The position numbers and the translations under genes were made by a program. DNA of 64,000 bases from Lactifluus volemus (taxonomy: Eukaryota; Basidiomycota; Agaricomycetes; Russulales; Russulaceae), in assembly GCA_022376515.1 (NCBI GenBank), contig WTXI01000139.1:33455-97454 (forward strand), written 5' to 3'. Of this stretch, positions 1 to 10,929 are shown piece after piece (positions within the stretch are counted from its first letter, which is position 1; every line of letters starts with the position of its first letter). The notes under the pieces were generated by a model. The model did no database searches. It was not told the DNA's origin and worked only from the letters and a program-made list of their open reading frames with translations.

Positions 1-193
1 ATGGGACTATAAAACAGAACATCCCAAGGTTGCTGGTTCAATTCCAGTCCGAAGGAAATACTTGCCTCTACCAAAACGGAGAGAATTTTTTACATTGGCG
101 GCCCGGCTTCGCCACCAGGTACAGCTGAGACCACGACGGATGGGCATCTGCACGACACATCAAACTGAGCTATAAGACATCTCTTCGACCTAT
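1..193 (+). repeat. tRNA-Tyr-headed dispersed repeat, 5' end cut by window edge
   Basis: Bases 1-55 match the 3' half of the tRNA-Tyr-like units found elsewhere in the window: anticodon stem TGGGA/TCCCA, B-box-like GGTTCAATTCC and acceptor end CCGAAGG. The next 140 bases carry the same body as the copy at 3899-4137 read on the minus strand. Shared words include TTGGCGGCCCGGC, CCAGGTACAG, GCTGAGACC and CATCTCTTCGACCTAT, where the similarity stops. The spacer between the anticodon stems is shorter here (15 nt instead of 22). The left part lies outside the window. Confidence 0.65.
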
Positions 194-225
194 ATCATAT
201 TATATGGGGTCGTCAAATTTCCATG

Positions 226-1257
226 ATTTCAGAGGGATGAGGCAGCAACGGCCACGCGCGAGGAAGAACAGATGGCGGGGCAACGAAAAGCCTTTTCTGG
301 ACACGGCTTCTGAAATCCAGGGGTAAAATTCATCATCTTGTCCATGTGGCTGCATACACCCTATCCACTACCTCATGCTGAATCTACTCCAAGGAGAACG
401 GGCGAGTTCAAAAAGGGCGTAAAGAGGACGCCAAAGAGGGGCAGAGGGACGTGCGCAGGAATACTTGGAGATGGAAATCCTGAGACAAAGCGTAGGAATG
501 TTACGAGCCGAATATTAGATCGAACGAGACAAAAGAGCCAAGCTTAGAACTTATAAGAAAAGCAGATGAGAATGATCCAAATTGATGTGTGATTTATTGG
601 ATGCTCTTCCAGGCCATTGAGCTTTATTTACTCGAGACATCAGGGTATGAAATGGGTATAAGGGAAGCAGAGAAAATGGTATGGTTGGCAAAAGCATGTA
701 AGATTTTGGCTGTAAGGACACTGCGTCGGGCTGCTCGGGCACCCCCGATGGGCTTGAGCCTCGCGCAACCACGCTCGATAGTCCAAAAATGGGGCTGGTG
801 GAATTGGCAAAACGCGATCTAACCGCCATCTCATAGCAGCAGTCATAAAGGAACATCTGAAAGGAGTTAAGAGGTGCAAGTCATCAAGCAAAGTAAGAAG
901 TCCAAAGAGGGTATTATCGAGGCTCCAGCAGCGGGCAATACCTGGTATGTACAGATGAATGTGTCAGAGGCATTGCTTGGAAGGTTTCGATCTGGTTGAA
1001 GTCGGTTGAGGTTGAGGTAGTCGAAAATGGGTCAAAGTCGGGGTAGATGCGGTGTCCAAGTCGGTCAAAGTCAAGGCAGACGCAGAGTCCACATTACAAT
1101 GCGCAATGGCATCACAAATGTCACATCATATTGCATTGCGCTCGTGCAAGATAAGTTCTTTATTCACCATAAAGCATGGTGGACTAATAGATGGGGATTG
1201 TAGACAACATTGAGCTCTGATGGAACAAAAATGGATGGCACTTGCCTTTGCCATCAT
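226..1257. other. No gene recognised
   Basis: Short open frames occur here but none has a recognisable domain, paired introns or a paralog in the window. Between about 990 and 1090 the words GTCGGT and GGTCAAAGTC recur in a degenerate way, which looks like decayed simple repeat. The last 150 bases would be the 3' flank of the F-box gene that ends at 1258. Confidence 0.4.
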
Positions 1258-2721
1258 TTACTTATACCGCGACAACTCCTCCAAGTAATGGATAGTGACA
1301 GGGCGATTTAAACACTGACGTGCGGCTATAAATCGTCCAATGTCTTTCTGCTCCGATCCAGATCCCGGTGGAAGATACTTTTCCTGTAGGTAAAGATCGC
1401 CTAATGCCGGTAATACCCTTGTCGCTGATTCCCCACTGAGCCCTTCCAGCGCCGACACGATGCATGGCTGCATCCTGCGAGATATCTGCAGGGTCTGGAC
1501 AGAAGAAAACAGGTGGAAAAGTTCCAGCCATTTGGCGTCGTCTATGTCAGCTTGCACGCATGTCCGCCGCCCCTCAATATCGAGTTTTTTGACGCCGGAC
1601 AGCAGGAACGAAAAGTTGGCGCATATTTGTGCCATACACGGGAGTTGCAAACTTGCATCGTTGCATCGGATTGTCGAAAAGAATCCGTCGCGACTTGTTT
1701 TCATTGTTGGAAGAAGCCTGAGCTCTAGTTGACCAAAGCCGAGGACCATCTCCGCGCGATTGTATGACATGAGTGTTGGTGAATGATCGATGAACTGAGC
1801 AAGGTTTTGTATGTCAAGGATGGGAAGATTGGAGAGTGCTAAATCGAAGAGCGATATATCGACGTTTTTGAGTACGGGAGCGTCGATTTGGGCTACGATG
1901 TACTCCAAGTACCTGCTGTCACCGTGGAACTCGAAGTTGGTGAGAGAGGGGAGGACGGTGCGTGTCAGTGGGGAGGGTCCTTCGGTTCTTCGATCAATGC
2001 GGGGGCGAAAAGCCAGACAATCGAAACTGAAACTGATGCGAAGGTTCGTGAGCCTATTCAAAGCACAGATGCAGGTTGCCATCGCCTCAGGTGAAATGAA
2101 ACCACCATGCGGGATTCGCTGGAGGGAGAGATCGACAAGGTCATTTGAGGACGAAAGAAGTTGGGGTAATGTCGGAAGTGAAATGCACCGCAAAAAGAGT
2201 GTCTTTAGGCGTGGGGCGGATCCACCTAAAAAAGTACTGGGAAGCACCGGCGGATTATTATCATTCACCGAATCTGTCGCAAGAGAAAGGCGTTCCAGTG
2301 CCGGAAATGGCTCCGGCATCAACGCGACTATATGCTTCCGTGGTATTCTAAGGAGCGAAACCTTGCGTACGCGGTCGCGGTGCTCGAGGGCAGCAAAGAT
2401 GTTATCGTCCAAGCGGTATGACAATATTTCGATAGGCAGGGGGGGCCAGACATCCAACGTCTCCCTCACAGGAGTATGTTCTGTACAGGAAAGGCACAGA
2501 TTGAGACGATGTGGGGACGCAAACACGATGTATCTCCACCCTTGGCATACGTGCGCAAGCCTATTCCAGTTCTTCGCCCGAGAGTCCGGATAGTCTTCTA
2601 ATCCCTGGAGGCACAAATCAAAGATATCTAGGAGAATATCGTCTGGGATCGCATTCATCGTAACACGTGGTGAAATGTGGTCTGCAACGTACACTAAGAG
2701 ATCATTGCGAGAAGAGCTCAT
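1258..2721 (-). CDS. F-box / leucine-rich-repeat-like protein, single exon, 487 aa
   Basis: A single uninterrupted frame starts at an ATG (MSSSRNDLL). An F-box-like segment lies at about residues 22-70: MNAIPDDILLDIFDLCLQ, then NRLAHVCQGWRYIVFASPHRLNL. This is the usual order in basidiomycete F-box proteins, with the I-P-x-D/E-I-L core followed by a conserved tryptophan. The remaining 400 residues contain spaced leucine-rich segments (ALERLSLATD, RLKTLFLRCISL, DLVDLSLQRI, RLTNLRISF) typical of the degenerate LRR part. F-box proteins of this kind join a Skp1-Cullin ubiquitin ligase and choose its substrate; the target cannot be inferred. The family is large in agaricomycetes. A second ATG at residue 22 would still keep the F-box. 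Confidence 0.85.
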   Translation of the reverse strand: MSSSRNDLLVYVADHISPRVTMNAIPDDILLDIFDLCLQGLEDYPDSRAKNWNRLAHVCQGWRYIVFASPHRLNLCLSCTEHTPVRETLDVWPPLPIEILSYRLDDNIFAALEHRDRVRKVSLLRIPRKHIVALMPEPFPALERLSLATDSVNDNNPPVLPSTFLGGSAPRLKTLFLRCISLPTLPQLLSSSNDLVDLSLQRIPHGGFISPEAMATCICALNRLTNLRISFSFDCLAFRPRIDRRTEGPSPLTRTVLPSLTNFEFHGDSRYLEYIVAQIDAPVLKNVDISLFDLALSNLPILDIQNLAQFIDHSPTLMSYNRAEMVLGFGQLELRLLPTMKTSRDGFFSTIRCNDASLQLPCMAQICANFSFLLSGVKKLDIEGRRTCVQADIDDAKWLELFHLFSSVQTLQISRRMQPCIVSALEGLSGESATRVLPALGDLYLQEKYLPPGSGSEQKDIGRFIAARQCLNRPVTIHYLEELSRYK

Positions 2722-3550
2722 AACTTGAACACGAACCCCGTTTTTGAACCTTGCTTACAGAGTCTGGTCCTTTGGAAATAATGACGCTGCTTTTGATGTA
2801 CATATGAGGGCCCATCGAAGGATGTGATGACAACGAAGGGAGGAGGGTTGATAGGTGGTTATAGGGCCGTTAGACAGAGAGGGTGTGCATGCTGAGCGCT
2901 GAAAGCAGTCAACGTGAAGCAATTTTTCCCACACGACAGTGTATACCGGCCCGGTCACGGCCGGGTATGTCCAACTTCCTCAGGCTGTCTGGGCTCATCT
3001 TGCTCGCCTTTGGGGACAGAGTGGGCCCCTTCGGCGGAATGTGCTGGCCCAGTGCTGGTTTTTTTTTTATTGAAGCATGGTAAGGGCTCGGAAGTAGGTC
3101 TTTCTGAAGGAATCAACGAAACACGCCCAAGTTACGGAGAAGTTGATAGGAAGCCTGAGGGGAATGAGCTCAATCTAATCTGGCTTGTGGACTGCGTATT
3201 GAGGTGTGCAGTAGGAAACCACGCTTTCTCTCGCCTATCGTCTAGCAGCATCAGTATCACATCCATTTCTGGCGTCGGTTGACCCAGCCTGAAAAAAAGG
3301 AGGGGGGTGGGGAGGGAGGGTGAAATAGGGGCGATGGAAGGCGCGTCACTAGAGAAGATGAGGTAACAGCATAAACACGAGGAACTCCTAAAAAAAGGTC
3401 ATCTCTAACGAGTCCGAAATTAGTGTACCGTACGAAGTTCAAACTAAAGGAGAACATAGAAGTACCAACTTGAGTTCACTACCCTATCCCCGCGGCGGAG
3501 GCGAGTTGAGCGCTGTCTATACCACACCATTGCTTAAAATTTGAACGCCC
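2722..3550. other. No gene recognised
   Basis: There are several short frames on both strands without domain or splice support. Notable only for a T-run at 3060-3070 and a purine-rich tract around 3290-3340 (AAAAAAAGGAGGGGGGTGGGGAG). The first 100 bases are the promoter side of the F-box gene starting at 2721. Confidence 0.4.
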
Positions 3551-4050
3551 AGTTTCTCCAAGTAATCGTCATAATCGCCAAAGCTCCTCGAGCAGACGAC
3601 TGTGGCAAGGAGGCGCAAGGCGCGAGTGGGGATGGTCCTGTCCGTCCTGTCGGACCTAAGTTAAGATACACTGCCGGGTGGTCGGAGAGGCGACATAAGG
3701 CTGCTCATTGGAAAATGTGATGACACGACCATGACGGAGGGAACGAAGGTCTCGTCGGGTGTGCTCTCGAGACGGTTTGACCCGTAGTCGTGTGCTGGCA
3801 CGCTTTGTCAGAACTTGGGCTCAAGCGAGTGTCTCTCTATCTGCCCAGATCCAACATCCAACCAAAGCAGCTGGGATATTTTTCTGATGGTCACATACAT
3901 AGGTCGAAGAGATGTCTCAGTCATAGTTGCTGCGCAAATGCTCATCGTCAGTCTCAACTGTACCTGGCCAGGCCGGGCCGCCAACCACTCAATATAAAGA
4001 AGGCTCTGAGAAGCACACCGCTGTTCATTTGGGTACAGACAAAAACATTT

Positions 4051-4137
4051 CCTTCGGACTGGAATCGAACCAGTAACCTTGGGATATCACAGATGCCCTG
4101 TTATAGTCCCATGCTCTTCCAGTTGAGCTACCAAAGG
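4051..4137 (-). tRNA. tRNA-Tyr-like gene or pseudogene, anticodon AUA, 15-nt intron
   Basis: The 87-nt minus-strand sequence folds into a full cloverleaf. The acceptor pairs CCTTTGG with CCGAAGG (one G-U), the D stem pairs GCTC with GAGC, the anticodon stem pairs TGGGA with TCCCA, and the T stem pairs ACTGG with CCAGT around TTCGATT. The region between the anticodon stems is 22 nt, so a 7-nt loop plus a 15-nt intron in the usual place after position 37. That reads the anticodon as AUA (Tyr), where fungal tRNA-Tyr normally has GUA. A-box (TAGCTCAACTGG) and B-box (GGTTCGATTCC) are intact, and a run of five T follows the acceptor by about 5 nt, as a pol III terminator would. Because the unit sits in a dispersed duplication, it may be a tRNA-derived repeat head and not a working tRNA. 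Confidence 0.55.
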
Positions 4138-4328
4138 TTGACTGTCAATACAGTGGTATGATCGAGGAACTAGATGCATGTGGTAAAAATTGCCTATTGT
4201 ACCACACCATCATGATTGGAAGAATAGGAGACGCGTCAATAAACAGTTCGTACTCCTCACCGACAGCACTGGCAGTTTGTACCGAAAACAAAAATGACGA
4301 TGATCCATTTGAACAGATAAAAAGATTT

Positions 4329-4415
4329 CCTTCGGACTGGAGTTGAACCAGAAACCTTGGGATGCCACAGATGTTCTGTTATAGTCCCATGCTCTTCCGA
4401 TTGAGCTACCGAAGG
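4329..4415 (-). tRNA. Second tRNA-Tyr-like unit in tandem, anticodon AUA, 15-nt intron
   Basis: The same 87-nt layout as the unit at 4051-4137, 191 bp upstream of it on the minus strand. Acceptor arms CCTTCGG/CCGAAGG pair perfectly and the anticodon stem is TGGGA/TCCCA. The T stem has one mismatch (TCTGG/CCAGT). A TTTTT run follows the acceptor. The same G34-to-A change is present, which suggests a shared pseudogene or repeat origin. Confidence 0.5.
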
Positions 4416-4544
4416 TTAACTGCCATTACAGTAGCACGAATGATGACTTCTATGTTTCTCACGTGACTCACATATGGGTCGAGGCGTCAAGCTGTCTCAA
4501 CCTTACTGTTACTCCATCAAAGTCTTATACAAATTGCATATTGA

Positions 4545-5320
4545 TTAAAACAAACCGAGTACAACAACGCCTGTTGCACAGAATAATCTCAGGGATATGT
4601 GAATCACGGTGCTCGTACTCGCATGGTTCGATGATGTCCTCGATGACGCTGTTGGATCGAGAACCAAAGGGGGAGACGTGGTCGTTGGCACGGAAGAAGT
4701 AATGATGGACCCAGAAGGTATGCTGGAAGTTTTTGGCGCGGATGAAGTAGGCGACGGGGATGGTATCGCCGAGCTACTTGATGACGTAGATGCAGCAGAT
4801 GCGGGACCGCCGCCGCCTTGCACGAGTAATAGCTGCACAGGCATGGTGGCGTAGATGATGGAGAGCAGTCCATGATCGTCATCGGCAGCTGTGCAAGCGC
4901 AATGCTATCACTGATCCCGCATTGGAGATCCAGGGTCAACGATTGCTGTAAATTGACGTAGGCCAGATGGGCGTCGGTCGGACCTTCGACGAGCGTGGCT
5001 GATCCCAGATGAGAAATGAGATCACCATCAAAAAAAAAAGTGGCGCACCAGTACCCGTGAATGGGACTTGATTGAAAGTGCCCGTGGGAGAGCCTTGTAC
5101 AATCTCCCAGGTGGTACGACCTTGCTTATCTACGCCGAGGTTGTTGACGCTTAACGGTTGAGGGTCAAACCAGGTATGAAGAGGGACGTGTCTGCGCTGA
5201 CGCCTGACGATGGCAAGACTATGAGTAAGACTCGGAAATTCATTGATGAGAGGAGGATGGTAATGCACATTGCGCGAAGCGATACAGGATGGCCAAAGAT
5301 ATGATTTTAAAAGAGCGCAT
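4545..5320 (-). pseudogene. Broken gene for a Ser/Pro-rich, probably GPI-anchored surface protein
   Basis: Read on the minus strand, an ATG at 5320 opens a signal-peptide-like start (MRSFKIISLAILYRFAQCA). The frame breaks soon after and resumes as FDPQPLSVNNLGVDKQGRTTW. A GT-AG interruption containing a T-run lies at about 5000-5060. After it come GPTDAHLAYVN and QCGISDSIAL, then a further one-base shift leads to CTAADDDHGLLSIIYATMP. The C-terminal part is a Ser/Thr/Pro-rich stretch (SSSSSAIPSPSPTSS) ending in a hydrophobic tail (CATGVVVLGLF), the plan of a GPI-anchored fungal wall protein. With at least two frameshifts it is unlikely to be made. The 3' part (4545-4838) lies inside the duplicated block B, so a C-terminal piece reappears at 29262-29546. 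Confidence 0.6.
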
Positions 5321-5964
5321 GTGAGTAACAAAAGTGGGGCACGAAATTGTGGGATGACGAGGTATAAATAAGTTTCGAGGGAATACTATGACCCATATCT
5401 TAAGAAAAATTTGCTGGCAACATGGTCCTTGTGGGTAAGTGCCATACGGTTTGTGGCGATCACTACCATAGTAGGAAGCGCCGAGATAACCACGGTAACG
5501 TACCACCTAACATTCCATGTGCAAACCATGTGAGCTCTTCACGTGAGAGATAAGCCGTTTCCGGTTACTATGAAGCACCTACAGTAATATCTCTTGTGGA
5601 CCGCAGCGCATGCAGGGCCTTGTGCTACTTGTCATTTGTTTTCCGTGCCTCGTCAGGGACGGTGGTGCGTGGGAACGCTGAGGGTCCGGACTCCGGAGAT
5701 CGGTCACGTGATCTGCGTTCCTGAGGGCTTCTGGCTTCTTTTATTTATTTTTCTACCAGGCCATTTTTTTCTCTTACCCACCACACAGGTGTGGGTTGTT
5801 GACATTTAGTGGTTAGGGAAGCGCAGGACGATGCGACCAACTCCATTCGTGAATGAGATACAACAGTATACGTCTTGATTCTATCGCAACAAATGACGTG
5901 TGGGTCCAGACCTAGGAATTAAAACAAACGTTCGCCGTAGATTGACTGCAAATCAATTATGCAT
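5321..5964. other. No gene recognised
   Basis: The interval holds a small frame at 5594-5809 without support and T-rich stretches at 5740-5775 (TTTTATTTATTTTTC, CCATTTTTTTCTC). It separates the Ser-rich pseudogene promoter side from the 3' end of the HAD phosphatase gene. Confidence 0.4.
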
Positions 5965-7123
5965 TTATGCTCGTCCAATTTTGAACCAATCCTGGGGTGT
6001 CTTCTCTCCTTCCACGATCGAGCGCACGGCGGAAAGCGCATTGGAAAAATCTGCGAATAAGACATGCGGGATGTTCTCCCTCGTGCAATACGCTGCGAGG
6101 TCATTCTCGCCATCAGTCTTGTCTTTAGCGAAAAGCATGTCCGCATGCTTAGCGGCAGATATGTCTAGGAGCCAAAAGAGCATAAAAAATCAGCTTGTGC
6201 ACGGCAATGGATCGTCAAGCAAAACAGGGCAACGGCCGCACCAGAAACGCCATCTCCAAAGAAAAATAGAAGCGGAGGATTTTCGAGGTTCCTGTACGGG
6301 AGGATCGCTTGGGACTTGTCGTGCCCGAATCCACTGAGGACATATGAATTTAAGAAATGTCCACGCCTTCGGGGGAAATGACGACAAGCTATACCTGGAG
6401 GGATGACGGAACTTGACGTTGAAAGAGCCGTCTTCGTGTACATCGACCGAATTGGAGATGATCTCAATGTTGTTCGCATCGTCACCGACTAGATTGGAGA
6501 GGATGGCACGGATAAGAGGTTCCATCCCGCTATATAGGTGAACTCGCAGAATCAGCGGCGGTTCGAAGGAATACCATCCATCCCAAACCTCGACACGATG
6601 ATGACCGGTATATCTTGTGACTTGCAATACCGGTAAAACTCCAGAAAACCACGATCGAGCTTGATGTCTAGAAGGTGTACTTTTTGATCCACCGACGGAG
6701 CCGGGATGAATAGGATGGGACCCACTATCTTTGAGCAGTTGCTTGCATTCCTCGAACTTGTGTCCGTTTCCATTAACGCTCTCCATCATCTCCCGAAATG
6801 CATCTCTGTGCGATATGTGAGTGCGATTTGAAGTGATTGTTCGGCAGTACATGCGCTGGCATACCGGAAGACTACGCGACCAGAGAGGATATCCAAGTTG
6901 ACTTCTCTCCTCTTTTCCTTCCCGTAGCCGAGAAAATCGGTCATGTCTAGAGTTTATCCGCCACTCATTAGAGGACTCGTGGTGCAGAAATAAAGATGAA
7001 CTCACAGTCGTTAGAGTCATACGTGGTGATGGTGCCATCCCAGTCTGACAATACCACGAACTTCTTATCCTTGTGGACTGGTGGGTAAGGAAGGGTGCTC
7101 TCAGGCGTGATATCTAGTGACAT
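5965..7123 (-). CDS. HAD-superfamily phosphatase (phosphoserine-phosphatase-like), 7 exons, 261 aa
   Basis: Exons on the minus strand: 7006-7123, 6865-6946, 6726-6805, 6589-6667, 6395-6529, 6242-6333, 5965-6164, all with GT-AG introns of about 59-77 nt and a total of 786 nt. The N-terminal LSDWDGTITTYDSNDY carries the HAD nucleophile motif DxDGT. Later come the motif II serine region (IIVSSGMEPLIRAIL), the conserved GFGHDKSQAI, and the acidic motif FFFGDGVSDISAAKHAD. This is the family of putative fungal phosphatases related to yeast YNL010W and to DKMTPPase-like HAD subfamily IB enzymes. The substrate is not predictable. The frame can be extended upstream only from a GTG at 7198; the ATG at 7123 is preferred because family members begin shortly before the DKKFVVLSDWDGT block. 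Its neighbour is divergent and very close. Confidence 0.9.
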
Positions 7124-7202
7124 GGATGGTCGATTAGATACGGGAAAACTTGAACCGGGCCGGGGCTGCCAAACTAGCACTTGCTCCGCGTCGCTCACGA
7201 AA
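7124..7202. promoter_or_regulatory. Very short divergent promoter region
   Basis: The minus-strand ATG of the HAD gene (7123-7121) and the likely plus-strand ATG of the F-box gene (7203) are 79 bp apart. The palindrome CATG at 7121-7124 even offers overlapping starts on both strands. No TATA-like element was seen. Transcripts probably start inside each other's leader. Confidence 0.45.
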
Positions 7203-8481
7203 ATGACCTGGGACGTCGTTCATCGTGGCTCACTAACGTCCCTCCCATCAGAGCTCATAGAACACACACTGACCTTCCTTCCCTGGCCCGGTGACCTCTA
7301 TCCTTTGCTTTTCACCATCAAGTGCCTCAACCCCATCGCCGAACGGGTCCTATACCAAAATATCGGGGACCTCTCCGCCCCACGTGCCGTCCGTCTCTTG
7401 CTATCACTGGTAAATGCCCCCCGGCTAGGCGTGAGCTCGTCAAGGCGCTCGCTCTCGACTTTAGCAACAACAGGTTGCTTTTTGCACTCGAACGGCTGAT
7501 ATACAAGGTGCTCAGGCTGCTTCCACGACTGCGCGCTCTCAGCGTGGAAGTGTCCATCCACGAAAATAGACACCGCCGGCTCGCTTGGATATTCCCGCTG
7601 GACACCTCCTTCCGGCTGCGCTCCTTCGCAACGTCCATCAGGTGCGTGTTTATCATTTTCTTCTCCGCCCCCCCTCGTATGCGTTCCTCCGTGTGCAAAG
7701 ACGCTGAACCAATGCGCCAGGTTGGACCTCGACCTTGCCGCCTTCCTCGAGTCACAACCGGAGATCCGCGACCTCGCACTACGTGGCATACCACCCGCAT
7801 ACAGTTCGGATCCATTCACGCTCCCAACCTCCGCCCTCCCACATCTCGAGAACTTCCGCTCGGTGCACGTCGACCCTGATATCCTCGGCGAGGTAATTGT
7901 CCGTTCACCTTATTCCGCTTCCTAGACGATGCCTCTACGCCGTTTCTACCATATTGACTATGGGTTACTATTGCAGGTGATCGCGACGCGCCCGGTCGAG
8001 GGTATTTCATTATCGCTCTTCTCGGAACACGGCTACCGCGCTCTCGAAGTGCTCGCGCGCACGTCGACCCCTGTCCGGCGCCTGACGATTCTCATTGTCG
8101 ATGCGTCGGCACCGAACGAGCTCTTCTCAGAGCTCGCTGCGCGCCTGCCCCACCTTGAAGCATTGCATATAGTCGCGCTTGTGCAGAAATATGACCTCGT
8201 GCGTCTATCTCCTCTCCCTCCCTCTCCTGTAAGTGTGGAAATACCCTGTACTGAGAGTGAGAGAGCAGGAAACACTGCTTGCGTCCGCCCCACTGCTTGA
8301 AGGATTTGTCGGCCTTCGGTATCTCACTTTCATGGCGAGCGGCGAATCATGTTATGAAATTGACGATGAAGCGACGGTCGCAGAGCGATGGGCGAACGCT
8401 TGCCCGACCCTGACTACGATCATCCTGCCAAAGGGTCGTGTGTGGTTCGCGGGCAGAACGGGTGGGTGGGTGCATTTGTGA
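7203..8481 (+). CDS. F-box/LRR-like protein with one apparent frameshift
   Basis: The start MTWDVVHRGSLTSLPSELIE leads into an F-box-like segment (LPSELIEHTLTFLPWPGDL). The frame then shifts by two bases at about 7430-7433 (GGC GT GAG) and continues as ELVKALALDFSNNRLLF with leucine-rich spacing. Further exons follow GT-AG rules: intron 7642-7721 before LDLDLAAFLESQPEIRDLAL, an intron after PDILGE, and an intron ending just before QETLLASAPLLEG. The C-terminus is GRTGGWVHL. The stop-free flanks and conserved splice sites argue for a recent break or a sequence error. A 19-nt intron would be needed to rescue the frame, which is too short. The role is presumed substrate selection in an SCF ubiquitin ligase. 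Confidence 0.6.
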
Positions 8482-8711
8482 AATGAACGGCCGGTGTCCA
8501 GGGATCAGGTCGGTTTGATTCGGGACTGTACTGTAGACAGCATGACACAGGTGTCGCCTAACGCACAATAAAAAAATATAGGACAGGATCGATGACACGT
8601 GATGGCCTGATCGACGCTGATGACGACAACGTGATGGTGAATTGACGTAAATCCCTGCGACTTGAATATCATTTACCAAGTCAGCCCTGTGGTGCTGGGG
8701 TTTCTCGGCTA

Positions 8712-10583
8712 ATGTCTCCCCCTCACACTTTCGTCAGCGAGGTATCAGACGATGTCCTCGACAGGTTCTACTCGATCCCCAACTCAATTGGTGCCCCGTT
8801 CCTTCCTGGGCCAACTCACGAGAGCGCCCTGGCCCTTCTCGAAGTCCTGCGCCATGATTTCAGAAATCACCACACTTATGTGAACGATCTTGGATTCCAC
8901 AAGTATGCGCTCAGCCCACTTGTCACGACATCATCACATTTCTCAACCGATGCACTTTCTTGTCTTCAGCCATTCATCTCATCACGTGCTGGCCATATAT
9001 GCGCTTGGCGCGTCACCAGAACTCATCAAGTACGCGTACAGGACACACCTCCCAAAGTTGTTACCTGTACTCGTGAGCCCCGAGAGCATCACAGAAAAGA
9101 ACTTTACTGAACATTTGGGCGATGAGAAGTATATAGTATCTCTTATGTGATTATCATTCACGACGTTCATGACAATCCTTGCCCCCGGCAGGTACTATGA
9201 CGCGTACCTAGCCTTCTTCATGGACTATCTTCAGGACAACTCCCCAACCGAGGCACTTGAACATTTCATATTCTCTCCCCTGTACAATTACGTCCCTGAC
9301 CTCCAACCCGACGGACCCTGCTTCAGGAACCACCCGCACATGCTGAATCGCCTTCTCGCGGGTGTGGCCCATCCTTTCATTCATCTCGCCTATGGGTTTG
9401 AGTTTGGAATCCTAGGCCAGGTGGCAGAAGGTACAAGACCCACACGCCACGACCGTTCAAATTTCCCAGTTAGCTGACCTACTGCCACTTCTAGGTCTAG
9501 CACAAGCCGCAGTGCACAAGCCAGATCAGATTGAGCTCATTCCCCCTTCCTATTTTACCAAATTAGAGCTACTGGACGGCGACGACAATCTCGTATCCGA
9601 CATTGTGTCTGCCCTTTCTCTCTCCGAGTCCGGTAATAATCACACCCTCGCTTCTGAAAGGCGTCCTACGTTTGCCTTTCACCGCCGAATTCGCGATGAT
9701 CCTGCGTTTAAAATAGAGATTCCTGATGACCACCAGCAGTGGTACCCAGCTGCGATGAAGCAGGTAGGTAACGCTATCTTCTGCCTCGTTCAAGAGTGGA
9801 CAAAGGACTGGCTTTCGGGAACGCACAGCGGCGTGGACACTGAGTTAAGATTGAAGGGAATGATTGAGGAGGTCATATGGGGGAATGCGATTTGGTATGG
9901 TGTTGGCGGATGGGCTTCGCGCGGGGACGATGGGCGTGTCACTAACGCCGACTTCTTTCTGTCCGTTCCCTCCTCCTACGTACTGTCCACCACAGCTGAC
10001 TTTGCCGCTAACACATGGGCTAAGTGCACACCTCGTCACCTCATCCATCTTCCTACCAAGGTTCCTTCTCAAAGAAGAAGCTTCATCAACCTCTTCCGCA
10101 TTCAATCCAGGTGGCGCGCTACCATTTGCCAATCGTTTACTGCTTCTCCAGACGTATCTTTCCATGGCCACCGCATGGAAGATTATACGCGGTGACCACG
10201 CGCTGCCAATCGTGGACTTTTACACCGCCACGGACGCACAGATGTTCGCACCCATTCGAGCCGGACCTAGAGCCCTTCCATCGCCCTTCAGCTCGTGGAC
10301 GCGCATCATCGCAAGTGGGCTCCAGTCTCCGGACGAACACACCCCAAAGTTGGTCCGCGCGCTCGCGGACTTTGCGGTTCGTTGGGGCACACGCGCGGCG
10401 GGTTACTATTCTACTGGAAAGAACGATAGTGGCACAGATGGGTGTTGGCGGCCGCTGGAGGGGATCGAGAGGCTAGATGGGACGCTGTTTGTGCGTATCG
10501 CTGGAATCACACTCGAGCGACTCGGCTTTGTACATGAGAGCGAGGGGGCGAGGCATTGGGATCGGGATGGTTTCACATTGTGA
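8712..10583 (+). CDS. Questin-oxidase-like (AflY family, PF14027) protein, copy a, 5 exons, 537 aa
   Basis: Exons 8712-8902, 8970-9128, 9192-9430, 9495-9960, 10025-10583 total 1614 nt, all with GT-AG introns of 61-67 nt. The N-terminal half has the family's histidine cluster, GFHN followed by HSSHHVLAIYALGASPE, and later the HPFIHLAYGFEFG segment. The C-terminal half has the IEEVIWGNAIWYGVGGW and AHLVTSSIFL blocks. Characterised members (questin oxidase GedK, AflY) are Baeyer-Villiger-type oxidases acting on anthraquinone-derived polyketides. No polyketide synthase lies in this window, so the substrate is open. This copy is the most divergent of the four and has a GKNDSGTDGCW insertion region near the C-terminus. 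It appears intact. Confidence 0.88.
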
Positions 10584-10929
10584 ATTTTTAGGGAATGTCA
10601 GGCTTTTCTTTTGAAAAACGTCGGGGATGCCAGTCCGTTTATTTCGAAGGAGAACAAAGGCCACACTCTTGACTTTTGAGTACCCATTTCATGAGCTCGA
10701 TTGCGGGTCTGCTTCAAGTTTCCGCGCAGAATCTCATGCACTAGCTTGCACAGAACTGAGGAAGCTAAGGGGTCGAAACTTCGAATATTAAGGGCGAAAG
10801 TCCATTATCACGAGAACAATTGATCGGGTATATATTACGAACACGTGCACACCCGAGTGTGTGCCGCACTTCCCATCACACTGTAATTATAATATCAAAG
10901 TTACCATCAACGTGAAGTGAAAACATAAA
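10584..10929. other. Intergenic, no gene recognised
   Basis: The 3' flank of questin-oxidase copy a. AT-rich patches are present (TATATATTACGAACACG near 10830) but no domain-bearing frame. Confidence 0.4.

Larger units (their letters stand above)
3551..4838. repeat. Duplicated segment, copy 1 (order A then B)
   Basis: Block A (3551-3971) starts with AGTTTCTCCAAGTAATC and ends with TGGCCAG. Block B (3972-4838) starts with GCCGGGCCGCCAACC and ends with AGCTGCAC. Both blocks recur at 28682-29985 with high similarity but in the order B then A. Block B contains two tRNA-Tyr-like units and the 3' end of the broken Ser-rich gene, whose 5' part continues past 4838 in this copy only. That makes this copy the likely source. 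Confidence 0.85.

Noticed and set aside
4609..4854. Acidic plus-strand frame opposite the Ser-rich gene
   Set aside because: It is the antisense shadow of the Ser/Pro-rich coding strand.
7124..7198. Longer N-terminus of the HAD phosphatase from a GTG at 7198
   Set aside because: There is no ATG in that extension, and family proteins start close to the DxDGT motif; the ATG at 7123 fits.
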